Source: Butyricicoccus intestinisimiae
GTDB taxonomy: Bacteria > Bacillota > Clostridia > Oscillospirales > Butyricicoccaceae
Length of the DNA stretch: 64,000 nt
Assembly: GCF_018918345.1 (NCBI RefSeq)
Contig: NZ_JAHLQI010000002.1
Span: forward strand, 248,001 to 312,000
Direction: 5' to 3'
Both the position numbers and the translations under genes were made by a program. Shown here piece by piece: positions 14,921 to 24,008 of the stretch. How positions within the stretch are numbered: position 1 is the stretch's first letter; every line of letters begins with the position of its first letter. A model generated the notes under the pieces. It did not search any database. It saw only the letters and a program-made list of their open reading frames with translations, and was not told the origin of the DNA.

Positions 14921-14990
14921 CGCACGTTCTCCTTATCATAAATCGTTGGTCTTATTGTATCGCAAACAGGCGCATTTTGCAACGCAGGCA

Positions 14991-15019
14991 AAAAAAGAGA
15001 CCATCTCGCGATGGTCTCT
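14991..15019 (-). terminator. terminator of the phospholipase-like gene
   Basis: AGAGACCATC (14996-15005), TCGC, GATGGTCTCT (15010-15019). The A-run at 14991-14996 gives the minus-strand U-tract. Confidence 0.88.
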
Positions 15020-15034
15020 CCGGTACGGTTGTTT

Positions 15035-15658
15035 TTACGCGGTCTGCACCATTTCCTGCTCGCCGATATGCGGCAGTCTCTCGATAGCTGTGCAGGTCAT
15101 TCCGATGATGGAAAGCACAACAGCCGTCAAAACACAGCAGATATGGGAAATATCATCATTGATGGTATGCGTTTCCTGTGCGACATAGCTCCGATGCTGC
15201 TCGGAAATGTACGCAATCAGGGCATCCGGTGTTGCCGGAAGCTTCGCCGGTGCGTTATGTGCCCAGCCATTGAACTTTGCTTCATTGATTCGGCGGCGGA
15301 TGGTCAAGCTGGTCTGTTTTTCATAGATATAATGCACGAGCAGGCAATGCCCATAAATATCATCATTGTGCGGGAAGCTGAAGAAATCCGTAATATAATG
15401 ACAGATAACGCCCAGATCCTCGCTGATCTTCGGGCCGTTGCTTGCGTTCAGTCGCACGTGCGCGATAAAATCGCGGATGCGCTGCATCACTTCTTCAAAC
15501 ATCAGCGACGGATAATGCCGCTTGGTCAAGTATTCGCCCTTGAGATCCGGCTTCAGATTTCCGAACATAAACGCCTTGCGGTTAAACGAAACACCATTTG
15601 TAGTTTCCACATAGTCCAGCAGGTAATGTGCGACCGTGGTATGGGACACAGAATCCAT
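15035..15658 (-). CDS. zinc-dependent phospholipase C-like protein
   Basis: The 207-residue protein resembles the zinc-dependent phospholipase C/S1-P1-like fold of uncharacterised Firmicutes proteins: SHTTVAHYLLDYV, FMFGNLKPDLKGEY, then a helix with LGVICHYITDFFSFPHNDDIYGH, whose His and Asp residues (H-x3-D pattern) are likely zinc ligands. It has no export signal, unlike true toxins of the family, so it is probably cytoplasmic or membrane-associated, and the substrate is unknown. ATG 15658 was chosen over nearby starts because AGGAG is 9 nt upstream. Monocistronic with its own terminator. Confidence 0.72.
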   Translation of the reverse strand: MDSVSHTTVAHYLLDYVETTNGVSFNRKAFMFGNLKPDLKGEYLTKRHYPSLMFEEVMQRIRDFIAHVRLNASNGPKISEDLGVICHYITDFFSFPHNDDIYGHCLLVHYIYEKQTSLTIRRRINEAKFNGWAHNAPAKLPATPDALIAYISEQHRSYVAQETHTINDDISHICCVLTAVVLSIIGMTCTAIERLPHIGEQEMVQTA

Positions 15659-15778
15659 CGGCATCAACTCCTTCTTTGTGTTGTGTACATTGTAGCACGT
15701 TCCCCTCCAAAGAAAAAGAGGTATTTTGAAGAAGTTTTTGTTAACAAATTGTTATAGACACAAACACGACACAAAGAA

Positions 15779-15817
15779 TCCCTGATTTCCGTCTGTTGCC
15801 ACAGCAGGAATCAGGGA
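15779..15817 (-). terminator. terminator candidate of the radical SAM gene
   Basis: TCCCTGATT (15779-15787) pairs with AATCAGGGA (15809-15817), with CC/GG and CTG/CAG pairing inside. The minus-strand tail is U-rich but interrupted. Confidence 0.65.
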
Positions 15818-15840
15818 GCTTCGGATTTCTTCTTATTTCA

Positions 15841-16707
15841 TCACAGGGCGCGGAAATATTCTTTTTTGTAGCCGCCGCGCTCCAGCGCTGTGCGAATCTG
15901 CTCGCACATGGCCTCGCGGTCTCGGTTGAGCGTGCCCTTGAGCGTCAGGTAATTGGACGCGTGATTGGAGCGGAACACGCTGCCCTCACTGTCTATGTGC
16001 TCCAGCAGCAGCAGCGTTTCCTTGGCCACCTGCGGCGCAGTGAGCAGATGGAATTTGCCCTCCTCGCACTCGCGGCGCAGCGGAACATCGCCCTCAAACA
16101 TCAGCGTGAGCAGACCGATATAGTCCGGCTTCATGCGAGAAAACGCCTTTGCCGTGTCAATCGCATGCTCTTTCCACATCTCTGTGCCGCCCAAGCCGCT
16201 GATTGCCGTCACAGACAGCTTCATACCGGCGTCCTTGACCATTTGACCGGCGCGGACAATGTCCTCCACCGTCACGCCCTTATTGATGTGCTTGAGCACC
16301 TGTTCGTTGCCGGATTCCAGACCCAGATAAATCATTTCCAGACCCAGCGAATGCAGCAGCGCCAAGTCCTCCGGCGACTTGGTCAAAATGCTCTTTGGAG
16401 AGCCGTAGCTGGTCACGCGCCGGCACTCCGGAATGATTTTCCGAATGTGCTTGAGAATCACAGCGAGATCCTCCGTTTTGCGAATCAGCGCATCGCCGTC
16501 TGCGAGAAAGACGCGCTCAATATAGCGGTACTGTCTGCGGGCGATGTTGAAATCCTCCAAAACATCCTCCAGCTTGCGCAGATGGAAGCGCTTTTCCTTG
16601 TACATATCACAGAACGTGCATTTATTATGGCTGCAGCCCACCGTAACCTGTACGATCAGGCTGTAGGCCTCAGACGGCGGACGAAAAACTCTGCCTTCAT
16701 ATCTCAT
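15841..16707 (-). CDS. radical SAM protein
   Basis: The 288-residue protein has the radical SAM barrel. The iron-sulfur motif reads VGCSHNKCTFCDMY near residues 24-37, spaced C-x4-C-x2-C instead of the usual C-x3-C-x2-C; this spacing is typical of a conserved Firmicutes subgroup. Further signatures are ADGDALIRKTEDL, RVTSYGSPKSIL and LGLEMIYLGLESGNEQVL. It probably modifies RNA, protein or a small molecule, but no function is established. AAAGGAG lies 10 nt before the ATG. It lies alone between two terminators. Confidence 0.82.
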   Translation of the reverse strand: MRYEGRVFRPPSEAYSLIVQVTVGCSHNKCTFCDMYKEKRFHLRKLEDVLEDFNIARRQYRYIERVFLADGDALIRKTEDLAVILKHIRKIIPECRRVTSYGSPKSILTKSPEDLALLHSLGLEMIYLGLESGNEQVLKHINKGVTVEDIVRAGQMVKDAGMKLSVTAISGLGGTEMWKEHAIDTAKAFSRMKPDYIGLLTLMFEGDVPLRRECEEGKFHLLTAPQVAKETLLLLEHIDSEGSVFRSNHASNYLTLKGTLNRDREAMCEQIRTALERGGYKKEYFRAL

Positions 16708-16772
16708 CGTGTAAGACTCCTTTCCGGGGTATTGGTATAGTATAGCATATTTCCCTGCGCTTTTCCAGACGC

Positions 16773-16800
16773 AAAAACGGGCGGTACCCGTGTACCGCCC
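16773..16800 (-). terminator. terminator of the Glu/Pro-rich anchored protein gene
   Basis: GGGCGGTAC (16779-16787), CCGT, GTACCGCCC (16792-16800), with an A-run at 16773-16777 giving the minus-strand U-tract. Confidence 0.85.
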
Positions 16801-16814
16801 GCCTGTTTGGGAAC

Positions 16815-17201
16815 TTATTCCTCTTCTTCTGCTGCTTCCTGCGGCTGTTCCGCCTGCTCCGGCTTTTCTGCTTCTTCTTCCGGCGCTTGCTCCGGCTGCT
16901 CATCGGCTTCCGGTGCTTCTTCTACCGGAACTTCCGGCTCGGCATCTTCCATGCTCATCTGCTCCTCGGATACTGCGCCGGTCTCCTCTGCTTCTTCGCA
17001 GCCCTCACATGCTGCGTTTTCCGCATTGAGATCGTCCAGCTCGCTCATGGCCTTGAGCTCTGCTTCGTGGTAAACCTGTTCGCTCTTGCTGTGTCTATAT
17101 GCTGCTACACCTGCGGCAACAGCACCAGCAGCAGCGCCGGCAACTGCCACGCCGATACCAATTTTCTTCTTGAGGCTGCTGTTCTTTTTCTTTGCGCACA
17201 T
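16815..17201 (-). CDS. membrane-anchored Glu/Pro/Ala-rich protein, unknown
   Basis: The 128-residue protein begins MCAKKKNSSLKKKIG, then one hydrophobic Gly/Ala-rich segment (about residues 14-35, AVAGAAAGAVAAGVAA) and a long acidic tail rich in Glu, Pro and Ala (APEADEQPEQAPEEEAEKPE, then EQAEQPQEAAEEEE). A short central part includes CEGCEEAEE. The family is not recognised; the layout suggests a membrane-tethered, unstructured acidic protein. Start chosen at ATG 17201, 9 nt after GAGGAAG. Own promoter (17301-17330) and terminator. Confidence 0.65.
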   Translation of the reverse strand: MCAKKKNSSLKKKIGIGVAVAGAAAGAVAAGVAAYRHSKSEQVYHEAELKAMSELDDLNAENAACEGCEEAEETGAVSEEQMSMEDAEPEVPVEEAPEADEQPEQAPEEEAEKPEQAEQPQEAAEEEE

Positions 17202-17300
17202 AATCAAATCTTCCTCTCGTTGCTGCGCGGGTGTCTGTATGGCAAGCCGCGAAACCGCACGCGCACCATGCAGAGCAAAAACGCATTTTGAATCAGCTAT

Positions 17301-17330
17301 ATAGTACCACACAGAAATCCCATCTGTCAA
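17301..17330 (-). promoter_or_regulatory. promoter of the Glu/Pro-rich protein gene
   Basis: On the minus strand TTGACA (17325-17330), an 18-nt spacer and TACTAT (17301-17306). Confidence 0.7.
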
Positions 17331-17430
17331 TCTCTGTGCGAAAATATCCCCAATTTTTCCGTGCATCTCCCTGTGTTTTACAGCAAATACACCAACTGCC
17401 GGGGGAATCTACACATTTTGGGTGAAGTCC

Positions 17431-17460
17431 TTGGCATTTTATTTTCACCCGTGCTATAAT
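17431..17460 (+). promoter_or_regulatory. promoter of the aromatic-acid exporter-like gene
   Basis: TTGGCA (17431-17436), an 18-nt spacer and TATAAT (17455-17460). It is flanked by the inverted repeat GGGTGAA/TTCACCC, a possible operator. Confidence 0.7.
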
Positions 17461-17507
17461 AACAAATAATATGATTTTTCTATCATTTGCGTTTTAAGGA
17501 GGCTGTT

Positions 17508-18431
17508 ATGAAGCACATGCAAAAGCACATGCCGTTTCTCATCGGCATGCGTACATTCAAAACGGCTTTGGCCTGCGCCCTCGCCGTCTCGATAGGCTAC
17601 GTCATCAACAGCCCGTATCCCCCGTTTCTTGCCATCGGCGCGCTGGGCTGTATGGAGTCCTCCATCACGACATCTCTGCGCTCCGCCCGCGATATGATTA
17701 TCGGCAATCTGGTCGGTGCGCTGCTCGCGATGATTTTCGTCATGAATTTTACCGGCTATTTTGAAATCACCTGCTTCATCGGCGTCATCATTATGATTTC
17801 CGTGTGCAATTTTCTGCACATGAAGCCGACCATCACCAATTTGGCGTGCGTCGTGTTCTGCTGCTGTCTCAAAGACATTCCCGCATCCGGCACCATCATT
17901 TACGGCCTTCTGCGCTTCCGTGAAACGGTTATCGGCACAGTCATTGCTCTTGCCGTCAACATGCTCATTCGCCCGTACAACGGCGCTGAACGCACGAGAA
18001 AAGGCATTCTCAGTGCCCAGCAAGCCATGCTGCCGCTGCTCAAGGAGCGCGTGCTGCTCGGCAGAATCCCCGACCTGCGCGATTTGCGCAAGCACATCAA
18101 CCAGCTGGACAGCTCCATCAACATTCTGCTCGATGAGCGCATGAATATTTCGCTCAAGAAGTCGCAGGTTGCCTATCTGCGCGGCTGCCAGCAGCTGCTG
18201 TGGAAAATGCGCGATGCCCTCATCAGTATTTGCAGCATTGATACCACGCCAAGCCCGTCTCAGGAAAATCTCGCCCGCATGAAGCAAATCGGGCTGACAT
18301 CTGACCCCGAGGAGCAGACGGAAAACATCCTCACCGGCATCTGCCGCGCGGAGGATACCACGGTATTCAACTATTATCTGGACATTTTTCTCGACTCCAA
18401 CGAGTATCTCAACGAACTCATTCACATGTAA
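17508..18431 (+). CDS. aromatic acid exporter family (FUSC-like) membrane protein
   Basis: The 307 residues form an N-terminal membrane half with four to six helices (TFKTALACALAVSIGYVI, FLAIGALGCMESSITT, MIIGNLVGALLAMIFVM, FIGVIIMISVCNFLHM, then TVIALAVNMLIRPYNG) and a C-terminal cytoplasmic helical half from about residue 160 (ILSAQQAMLPLLKERV). This is the layout of the Firmicutes aromatic acid exporter family, related to AaeB/FUSC proteins thought to export aromatic carboxylates. The substrate here is unknown. AAGGAGG lies 6 nt before ATG 17508. Shares a bidirectional terminator with gpmI. Confidence 0.82.
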   Translation: MKHMQKHMPFLIGMRTFKTALACALAVSIGYVINSPYPPFLAIGALGCMESSITTSLRSARDMIIGNLVGALLAMIFVMNFTGYFEITCFIGVIIMISVCNFLHMKPTITNLACVVFCCCLKDIPASGTIIYGLLRFRETVIGTVIALAVNMLIRPYNGAERTRKGILSAQQAMLPLLKERVLLGRIPDLRDLRKHINQLDSSINILLDERMNISLKKSQVAYLRGCQQLLWKMRDALISICSIDTTPSPSQENLARMKQIGLTSDPEEQTENILTGICRAEDTTVFNYYLDIFLDSNEYLNELIHM

Positions 18432-18442
18432 CGATACAAAAA

Positions 18443-18498
18443 GCGGCAGACCGCTGTTTCCACAGGAGAAACTTGCAGTCTGCCGCGATTTCTTTATT
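18443..18498. terminator. bidirectional terminator between exporter-like gene and gpmI
   Basis: GCGGCAGAC (18443-18451) pairs with GTCTGCCGC (18478-18486) around a long loop. T-rich sequence follows on the plus strand (TTTCTTTATTTTTT) and an A-run precedes it, so it can stop both converging transcripts. Confidence 0.75.
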
Positions 18499-18504
18499 TT
18501 TTAC

Positions 18505-20028
18505 TTACAGCTCCATCAGGGACTCGCCGTCCATCTCAGCCGGCTTCTCGAGACCGAGAACCTGCAGCATGGTCGGTGCGATGTCTGCCAGACGGCCCGG
18601 ATTCAGCTTCTTGCATGCCGGATAGCCGACAACGCAGAACGGAACCGGATTGCAGGAATGTGCGGTGAACGGAGATACGCCGTCGTCCTCCAGCATCTGA
18701 TCTGCATTGCCGTGGTCAGCGGTAATCATAGCCACGCCGCCCATTTCCAGAATAGCGTCTACGGTCTTGCCAACGCAGGTATCCACTGCCTGAACAGCCT
18801 CAACCGCTGCGTCAAACACGCCGGTGTGACCTACCATGTCGCAGTTTGCGTAGTTGAGAATGATGACGTCAAACTTGCCGCTCTTGATTTCCTCAACAAC
18901 CTTGTCGCAAACCTTGTATGCGCTCATCTCCGGCTGCATGTCATAGGTGGCAACCTTCGGGGACGCGATCAGGTCACGCGACTCGTTGTTGTACGGAGCT
19001 TCTACGCCGCCGTTGAAGAAGAAGGTAACGTGTGCGTACTTCTCGGTTTCTGCGATGCGCAGCTGAGTCAGGCCGTTGTCAGCGATATACTCGCCAAAGG
19101 TGTTGACGAGCTGCTGCGGCTTGAATGCCACGTGTACATTCGGCATGGTTGCATCGTACTGGGTCATGCACACAAAGTATACCGGGAAAAAGCCGTTCTT
19201 GCGCTCGAAGCCGGTGAATTCCGGATCGACGAAGGTACGGGTGATTTCGCGCGCGCGATCCGGACGGAAGTTTGCAAAGATGATGGAATCGTTTGCCTTG
19301 ATCTGACCGTCCTTTGCGGTGACTACCGGAACGATGAACTCGTCGGTAACCTCTGCATCATAAGACGCCTGTACAGCGGCAACCGGATCGTCAAAATACG
19401 CGCCCTCGCCGTATACCATCGCGGAATACGCCTTGACCAGACGCTCGAAGCGGTTGTCACGATCCATGGCATAATATCTGCCGTTGATGGTCGCAATCTT
19501 GCCGATGCCGATTTCGTCCAGCTTTGCCTGCAGCTGCTTGACAAAGTCGATGCCGGAGGTCGGCGGAACGTCACGGCCGTCCATGAAGCAGTGTACAAAC
19601 ACCTTGGTCAGACCGTTCTTCTTTGCCAGATCCAGCAGGCCAAAGATGTGCTCGATGTGAGAGTGCACGCCGCCGTCGCTGAGCAGGCCGAACAGGTGCA
19701 GCGCGCTGTCATTCTTCTTGCAGTTCTCCACTGCGCCGAGGAATGCTTCGTTGTCGAAGAACGGGCCGTCCTGAATGCTCTTGGTGATGCGGGTCAGCTC
19801 CTGATATACCACGCGGCCGGCGCCGATGTTGGTGTGGCCAACCTCACTGTTGCCCATCTGACCGTCCGGCAGGCCGACATCCATGCCGGATGCCCCCAGC
19901 TGAGTGGTCGGATATTCATTAAACAGACGGGTCAGATTCGGATGCTTTGCGGCATGGATGGCATTGCCCATGTCGCTGTCGCGCAGGCCAAAGCCGTCCA
20001 TGATAATCAGAATTAACGGTTTTTTCAT
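18505..20028 (-). CDS. gpmI: 2,3-bisphosphoglycerate-independent phosphoglycerate mutase
   Basis: It interconverts 3- and 2-phosphoglycerate in glycolysis using two Mn ions. The 507 residues have the alkaline-phosphatase-like domain with the metal site LIIMDGFGLRDSD and the phosphorylated Ser in QMGNSEVGHTNIG (about residue 62), and later metal ligands in MITADHGNADQM. The transferase domain carries GGVHSHIEHI and HCFMDGRDVPP. I chose ATG 20028 (GAGG 6 nt upstream). It is the third gene of the pgk-tpiA-gpmI operon, 176 nt after tpiA. Manganese dependence is known from the family. Confidence 0.97.
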   Translation of the reverse strand: MKKPLILIIMDGFGLRDSDMGNAIHAAKHPNLTRLFNEYPTTQLGASGMDVGLPDGQMGNSEVGHTNIGAGRVVYQELTRITKSIQDGPFFDNEAFLGAVENCKKNDSALHLFGLLSDGGVHSHIEHIFGLLDLAKKNGLTKVFVHCFMDGRDVPPTSGIDFVKQLQAKLDEIGIGKIATINGRYYAMDRDNRFERLVKAYSAMVYGEGAYFDDPVAAVQASYDAEVTDEFIVPVVTAKDGQIKANDSIIFANFRPDRAREITRTFVDPEFTGFERKNGFFPVYFVCMTQYDATMPNVHVAFKPQQLVNTFGEYIADNGLTQLRIAETEKYAHVTFFFNGGVEAPYNNESRDLIASPKVATYDMQPEMSAYKVCDKVVEEIKSGKFDVIILNYANCDMVGHTGVFDAAVEAVQAVDTCVGKTVDAILEMGGVAMITADHGNADQMLEDDGVSPFTAHSCNPVPFCVVGYPACKKLNPGRLADIAPTMLQVLGLEKPAEMDGESLMEL

Positions 20029-20204
20029 GTGGAACCTCATTTCAAAATCTTTGTTTTCACGCTGCCGCGGAAAGGGACGGCGTCCGTACTGTTACCCAAC
20101 AGGACACCAAAAATACAGCAGCATGTGACAATTGGTCAAAAAACAGCAGAACGGCGGACCACCAATTCGAGAAGCAGCCCGCCGATTCGCATCGTTCTTT
20201 TTTC

Positions 20205-20993
20205 TTATTCTGCTGCCGGAACCGGATCCTGTGCAGCTTCGATGATTGCAAAGAAGTCCGGAGCCTTCAGAGAAGCGCCGCCGATGAGGCCGCCGTCTAC
20301 GTCCGGCTTGCTCAGCAGCTCAGCTGCGTTCTTTGCGTTCATGGAACCACCGTACTGGATGGTAATTGCACGTGCAGCGCGTGCGCCGTACAGCTCGCGC
20401 AGGCAGTCACGGATTGCGGAGCAAACCTCGTTTGCCTGGTCAGCGGTAGCGGTCTTGCCGGTGCCGATAGCCCAGATCGGCTCGTAAGCGATGACAACCT
20501 TCTTGATGTCGTCAACGGATACGCCCTGAACAGCGATCTTAACCTGCTTGCGGATTACTTCGTACCATACGTCCTGCTCGCGCTCGGTCAGAGACTCGCC
20601 AACGCAAACGATCGGGCGGAAGCCTGCTTCCAGAGCAACCTTTACCTTCTTGTTTACGTTCTCGTCGGTCTCATTGAAGTACTGACGGCGCTCGGAATGG
20701 CCGATGATTACGTACTTTACGCCGCACTCCTTGAGCATATCAGCGGAAACCTCGCCGGTGTAAGCGCCCTTCGGCTCAAAGTGCATGTTCTCTGCACCGA
20801 TAGCAATCTTGGAGCCCTTAGCAGCCTTTACAGCAGTCGGGATGTCTACGTACGGTACGCACAGTACCATCTCACACCACTTGACCTTGCTTACCATCGG
20901 CTTCAGCTCTTCAATCAGAGCCTTTGCCTGGCTCGGGGTCATGTTCATCTTCCAGTTACCAGCGATAATAGTCTTGCGATATCTGCGATTCAT
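20205..20993 (-). CDS. tpiA: triose-phosphate isomerase
   Basis: It interconverts dihydroxyacetone phosphate and glyceraldehyde 3-phosphate. The 262 residues show the substrate site [10 protein letters not shown], the catalytic His region [14 protein letters not shown], the catalytic Glu in [13 protein letters not shown], and the phosphate-binding loop [11 protein letters not shown] and [10 protein letters not shown]. The start is preceded by AGGAAGGGG. Second gene of the glycolytic operon, 84 nt after pgk. Confidence 0.97.
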   Translation of the reverse strand: MNRRYRKTIIAGNWKMNMTPSQAKALIEELKPMVSKVKWCEMVLCVPYVDIPTAVKAAKGSKIAIGAENMHFEPKGAYTGEVSADMLKECGVKYVIIGHSERRQYFNETDENVNKKVKVALEAGFRPIVCVGESLTEREQDVWYEVIRKQVKIAVQGVSVDDIKKVVIAYEPIWAIGTGKTATADQANEVCSAIRDCLRELYGARAARAITIQYGGSMNAKNAAELLSKPDVDGGLIGGASLKAPDFFAIIEAAQDPVPAAE

Positions 20994-21077
20994 ATTGGTT
21001 TTCCCCTTCCTGAAAATCCTAATTAAATATATTTCAGCGTTCCCCCGCCGTGCAGGGGAACGGTCTGAACGAAAAAA

Positions 21078-22283
21078 TTACTTGTCCTGCAGGCAGGCAA
21101 TGCCCGGCAGAACCTTACCTTCCATGAACTCCAGAGAAGCGCCGCCGCCGGTGGAGATATGGGTCATCTTGTCTGCGTAGCCCAGCTGCTGTACAGCTGC
21201 TGCGGAGTCGCCGCCGCCGATGATGGTGATAGCATCGGTCTTGCTCAGTGCTTCAGCGACAGCCTTGGTGCCTACTGCAAACTTCTCGAACTCGAACACG
21301 CCCATCGGGCCGTTCCAGATAACAGTGCCTGCGTCCTTTACGGCGTCGCAGTACAGCTCAACGGTCTTCGGGCCGATGTCCAGACCCTGCCAGCCGTCCG
21401 GAATCTGGCCAGCTTCTACAACGTCAGCGTTTGCATCTGCTGCGAACTTGTCAGCGATAACCGTGTCAACCGGCAGCAGCAGCTTGACGCCCTTTGCCTT
21501 TGCCTTGTCGATCATCTCCAGCGCGTAGCCCTTCCAGTCCTCCTCAAGCAGGGAGTCGCCAATCTTGCCGCCCTGTGCTGCGGAGAAGGTGTAAGCCATG
21601 CCGCCGCCGATGATGATGGTGTCAGCGATTTCCAGCAAGTTGTTGATGACGCCGATCTTGGAAGATACCTTGGAGCCGCCCAGAATAGCAACCAGCGGAC
21701 GCTTCGGAGCTGCCAGTGCGCCGCCGATAACCTCCAGCTCCTTCTGAATCAGGAAACCGGAAACTGCCGGCAGATAAGCGGCAACGCCTGCGGTGGAAGC
21801 ATGTGCGCGGTGTACCGTACCGAATGCATCGGATACGTAGATGCCGTCTGCACCGGCCAGATCTGCCAGTGCCTTTGCAAATGCCGGATCGTTCTTGGTC
21901 TCACCATTGTCATAGCGCAGATTCTCCAGCAGCAGAATCTGACCCGGCTTCAGAGCAGCAGCCTTTGCCTTTGCATCCTCGCCTACAATGTCCTTTGCCA
22001 AAATAACATCTTTACCCAGCAGCTCGCTCAGGCGCTTTGCAACCGGTGCCATAGACAGCTCCGGCTTCCACTCGCCCTTCGGCTTGCCCATATGGGAGCA
22101 TGCGATAACAGCAGCATCATGCTCCAGCAGATACTGGATGGTCGGCAGAGCCGCACGAATGCGCTTGTCGTCCGTAATTACACCGCTTCCGTCCTTTGCC
22201 ATCGGGACGTTAAAATCGCAGCGCAGCAGAACCTTCTTGCCTGTTACGTCGATGTCAGTGACATTCTTCTTATTGTAGTCCAT
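21078..22283 (-). CDS. pgk: phosphoglycerate kinase
   Basis: It transfers phosphate from 1,3-bisphosphoglycerate to ADP. The 401 residues include the substrate site [14 protein letters not shown], the basic patch motif [10 protein letters not shown], the hinge segment [15 protein letters not shown] and the nucleotide-binding loop [11 protein letters not shown] near the C-terminus. Length and order are standard. AAGGAG precedes the ATG. First gene of pgk-tpiA-gpmI; gapA is not beside it in this window. Confidence 0.98.
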   Translation of the reverse strand: MDYNKKNVTDIDVTGKKVLLRCDFNVPMAKDGSGVITDDKRIRAALPTIQYLLEHDAAVIACSHMGKPKGEWKPELSMAPVAKRLSELLGKDVILAKDIVGEDAKAKAAALKPGQILLLENLRYDNGETKNDPAFAKALADLAGADGIYVSDAFGTVHRAHASTAGVAAYLPAVSGFLIQKELEVIGGALAAPKRPLVAILGGSKVSSKIGVINNLLEIADTIIIGGGMAYTFSAAQGGKIGDSLLEEDWKGYALEMIDKAKAKGVKLLLPVDTVIADKFAADANADVVEAGQIPDGWQGLDIGPKTVELYCDAVKDAGTVIWNGPMGVFEFEKFAVGTKAVAEALSKTDAITIIGGGDSAAAVQQLGYADKMTHISTGGGASLEFMEGKVLPGIACLQDK

Positions 22284-22361
22284 GATAACACTCCTTATTT
22301 TAACTGGAACAACGTTCGATAGAGAGGGAAATCACAAGTAATATTGCGTTTCCATTGAAAA

Positions 22362-22390
22362 ATTATACCGTTTTCCCGCGTGCTTTTCAA
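22362..22390 (-). promoter_or_regulatory. sigma-A promoter of pgk-tpiA-gpmI
   Basis: On the minus strand TTGAAA (22385-22390), a 17-nt spacer and TATAAT (22362-22367), 78 nt before pgk. Confidence 0.78.
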
Positions 22391-22445
22391 GATGATTTTG
22401 TCAAAAAGTACGTGATTTTACGAATTTTTCAGCAAAATCTTTCTT

Positions 22446-23333
22446 TTACGCCCGCGGTGCGCCCCTAAAAATGACACCCAGCGCGTTCGGACCGGTGTTC
22501 GAGGTGACCATAATGCCCAGCGGACTGCGTTCGACGTCGCGGAAGCCCTTTTCCCGTAGCTTGTCCTCCAGCGTCTGAATCTGCGCCTCCGGCACGTCGC
22601 CGTACATGATGCGCACGGTCTGGTGCTCCTTGTCCACGGCGTCCTTCGCCGCCAAATCCGCGAGCTTATTGGCAACCGCCTTGTCTCCGCGCACCTTGCA
22701 CATGACATCGACGGAGCCGTCAAACACCACCGCAATCGGGCGCAGACCCAGCGCATCGCCGACAAAGGCCGCGCCGCCGGAGATGCGGCCGCTCTTGCGC
22801 AGAATGCGCAAATTATAAATGCCGACATACGCCTTCATGCCCTTGACGAGGCTGTTCATCTCCGCAGAGATCTCCGCGAAGGACTTGCCCTCCTCGCGCA
22901 TCTTTGCGCCGGTCACGGCGACCTTGCCGTATGTATACGAATAGCAGCGCGAATCAATCAGCTCAATCGTCATAGCCTCGCCGTACTCGTCGTAAAACAT
23001 GTCGCGCGTGATGCACGCCGCCTGATAGGTGCCGGATCCAGAGCCATTGATGAGCACGCCGATGCAGTGCGTGCAGCCGTCCTCGTGCGCCTGCTTGTAG
23101 AGATTCAAGAACCACTCCATGCCGACCTGTGCGGTCTGCGGGAAGGTCTCGCTCTCCTCCAGCATCTTCCAATACTCCTGCGGGCTGATTTCGTAATATT
23201 CCAAATACGTCTGATCATCCACGGTCACGTGCAGCGGCGCCACCTTGACGTCCCAGCGCTCCGCCTCCTCATGGGTGATATCCGATGCAGAATCGGTAAA
23301 AATGCAAATCTTTTCTGTTTTCTTATCCGTCAT
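22446..23333 (-). CDS. DegV family fatty-acid-binding protein
   Basis: DegV proteins bind a single fatty acid; in Firmicutes, FakB proteins of this family present fatty acids to the kinase FakA. The 295 residues show the family pattern: ICIFTDSASDITHEEAERW, YLEYYEISPQEYWKML, then the ligand-contact segment INGSGSGTYQAACI and SSP-like features near the C-terminus (ERSPLGIMVTSNTGPNALG). Its start overlaps the 3' end of trmL by 11 nt, so the two are co-translated. No FakA-type kinase lies next to it. Confidence 0.9.
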   Translation of the reverse strand: MTDKKTEKICIFTDSASDITHEEAERWDVKVAPLHVTVDDQTYLEYYEISPQEYWKMLEESETFPQTAQVGMEWFLNLYKQAHEDGCTHCIGVLINGSGSGTYQAACITRDMFYDEYGEAMTIELIDSRCYSYTYGKVAVTGAKMREEGKSFAEISAEMNSLVKGMKAYVGIYNLRILRKSGRISGGAAFVGDALGLRPIAVVFDGSVDVMCKVRGDKAVANKLADLAAKDAVDKEHQTVRIMYGDVPEAQIQTLEDKLREKGFRDVERSPLGIMVTSNTGPNALGVIFRGAPRA

Positions 23334-23820
23334 CTCTTACCTCCGGAAACGGTCCTGCACTGCACAGGTCCGCGAAGTCGTTTTGCCGCAGCGCCTCATA
23401 GGTGACAACGGCAACACTGTTGGACAGGTTGAGGCAGCGCGCGCCCTCCCGCATCGGAATGCGGATGCAGCGCTCCGGATGCTGTGCGAGCAGGTGCTCC
23501 GGCAGGCCTGCGGTCTCCTTTCCAAACAGCAGATAGGCATCCGGCGGATAGGTCACATCCGTGTGGCGCTGCTGTCCCTTGCTGGTCGCGTAAAAATATG
23601 TGCCGTTCGGGTTCTTTTCCCAAAATTCATCCAGCGAATCATAATAGCGCACATCGAGCAGATGCCAATAATCCAGTCCCGCCCGCTTGAGCTTTTTGTC
23701 ATCAATCGAAAAGCCCAGCGGTCCGACCAGATGCAGCGTGCAGCCGGTCACCGCGCAAGTACGCGCAATGTTTCCTGTATTCTGTGGAATTTCCGGTTCC
23801 ACCAAAACGATGCCAAGCAT
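23323..23820 (-). CDS. trmL: tRNA (cytidine/uridine-34 2'-O)-methyltransferase TrmL
   Basis: This SPOUT-class enzyme methylates the 2'-O of the wobble base in tRNA-Leu. The 165 residues have the family start MLGIVLVEPEIPQNTGNIAR, the middle LLFGKETAGLPEHLL and the trefoil-knot SAM site RIPMREGARCLNLSNSVAVV. AAAGGAG lies 8 nt before ATG 23820. First gene of the trmL-degV pair, with promoter at 23873-23901. Confidence 0.93.
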   Translation of the reverse strand: MLGIVLVEPEIPQNTGNIARTCAVTGCTLHLVGPLGFSIDDKKLKRAGLDYWHLLDVRYYDSLDEFWEKNPNGTYFYATSKGQQRHTDVTYPPDAYLLFGKETAGLPEHLLAQHPERCIRIPMREGARCLNLSNSVAVVTYEALRQNDFADLCSAGPFPEVRDDG

Positions 23821-23872
23821 AGATTATCTCCTTTTTCCTCTATCGGCAGCGCAAAAACTGCCGTGTACATTT

Positions 23873-23901
23873 ATCATATGATATTTTGTCCGGCATTTCA
23901 A
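23873..23901 (-). promoter_or_regulatory. sigma-A promoter of trmL-degV
   Basis: On the minus strand TTGAAA (23896-23901), a 17-nt spacer and TATGAT (23873-23878). Confidence 0.75.
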
Positions 23902-23963
23902 GAAAGTTTTGCGCAAACCGCAAAATTTCAAGCAAATTATCAACATTCGCGCGCCGGCTGTAT

Positions 23964-24003
23964 AAAAAAAGAGATTCCGCGTCATAGCTGACGCAGAATC
24001 TCT
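23964..24003 (-). terminator. terminator of the rimP-to-ribF operon
   Basis: GAGATTC-GCGTCA (from 23971) pairs with TGACGC-GAATCTC (to 24002) around TAGC. The A-run at 23964-23970 gives a U7 tail on the minus strand, just after ribF. Confidence 0.88.
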
Positions 24004-24008
24004 GTGCT

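Larger units (their letters stand above)
17202..17507. other. divergent intergenic region of 306 nt
   Basis: It holds the promoter of the acidic protein (17301-17330, minus) and that of the exporter-like gene (17431-17460, plus). An inverted repeat GGGTGAA (17420-17426) / TTCACCC (17444-17450), with 17 nt between the arms, straddles the -35 box of the latter. No gene is seen. Confidence 0.6.

Noticed and set aside
15035-15658. Secreted phospholipase toxin
   Set aside because: No signal peptide, and the gene lies in a core region without virulence neighbours; only the fold similarity is supported.
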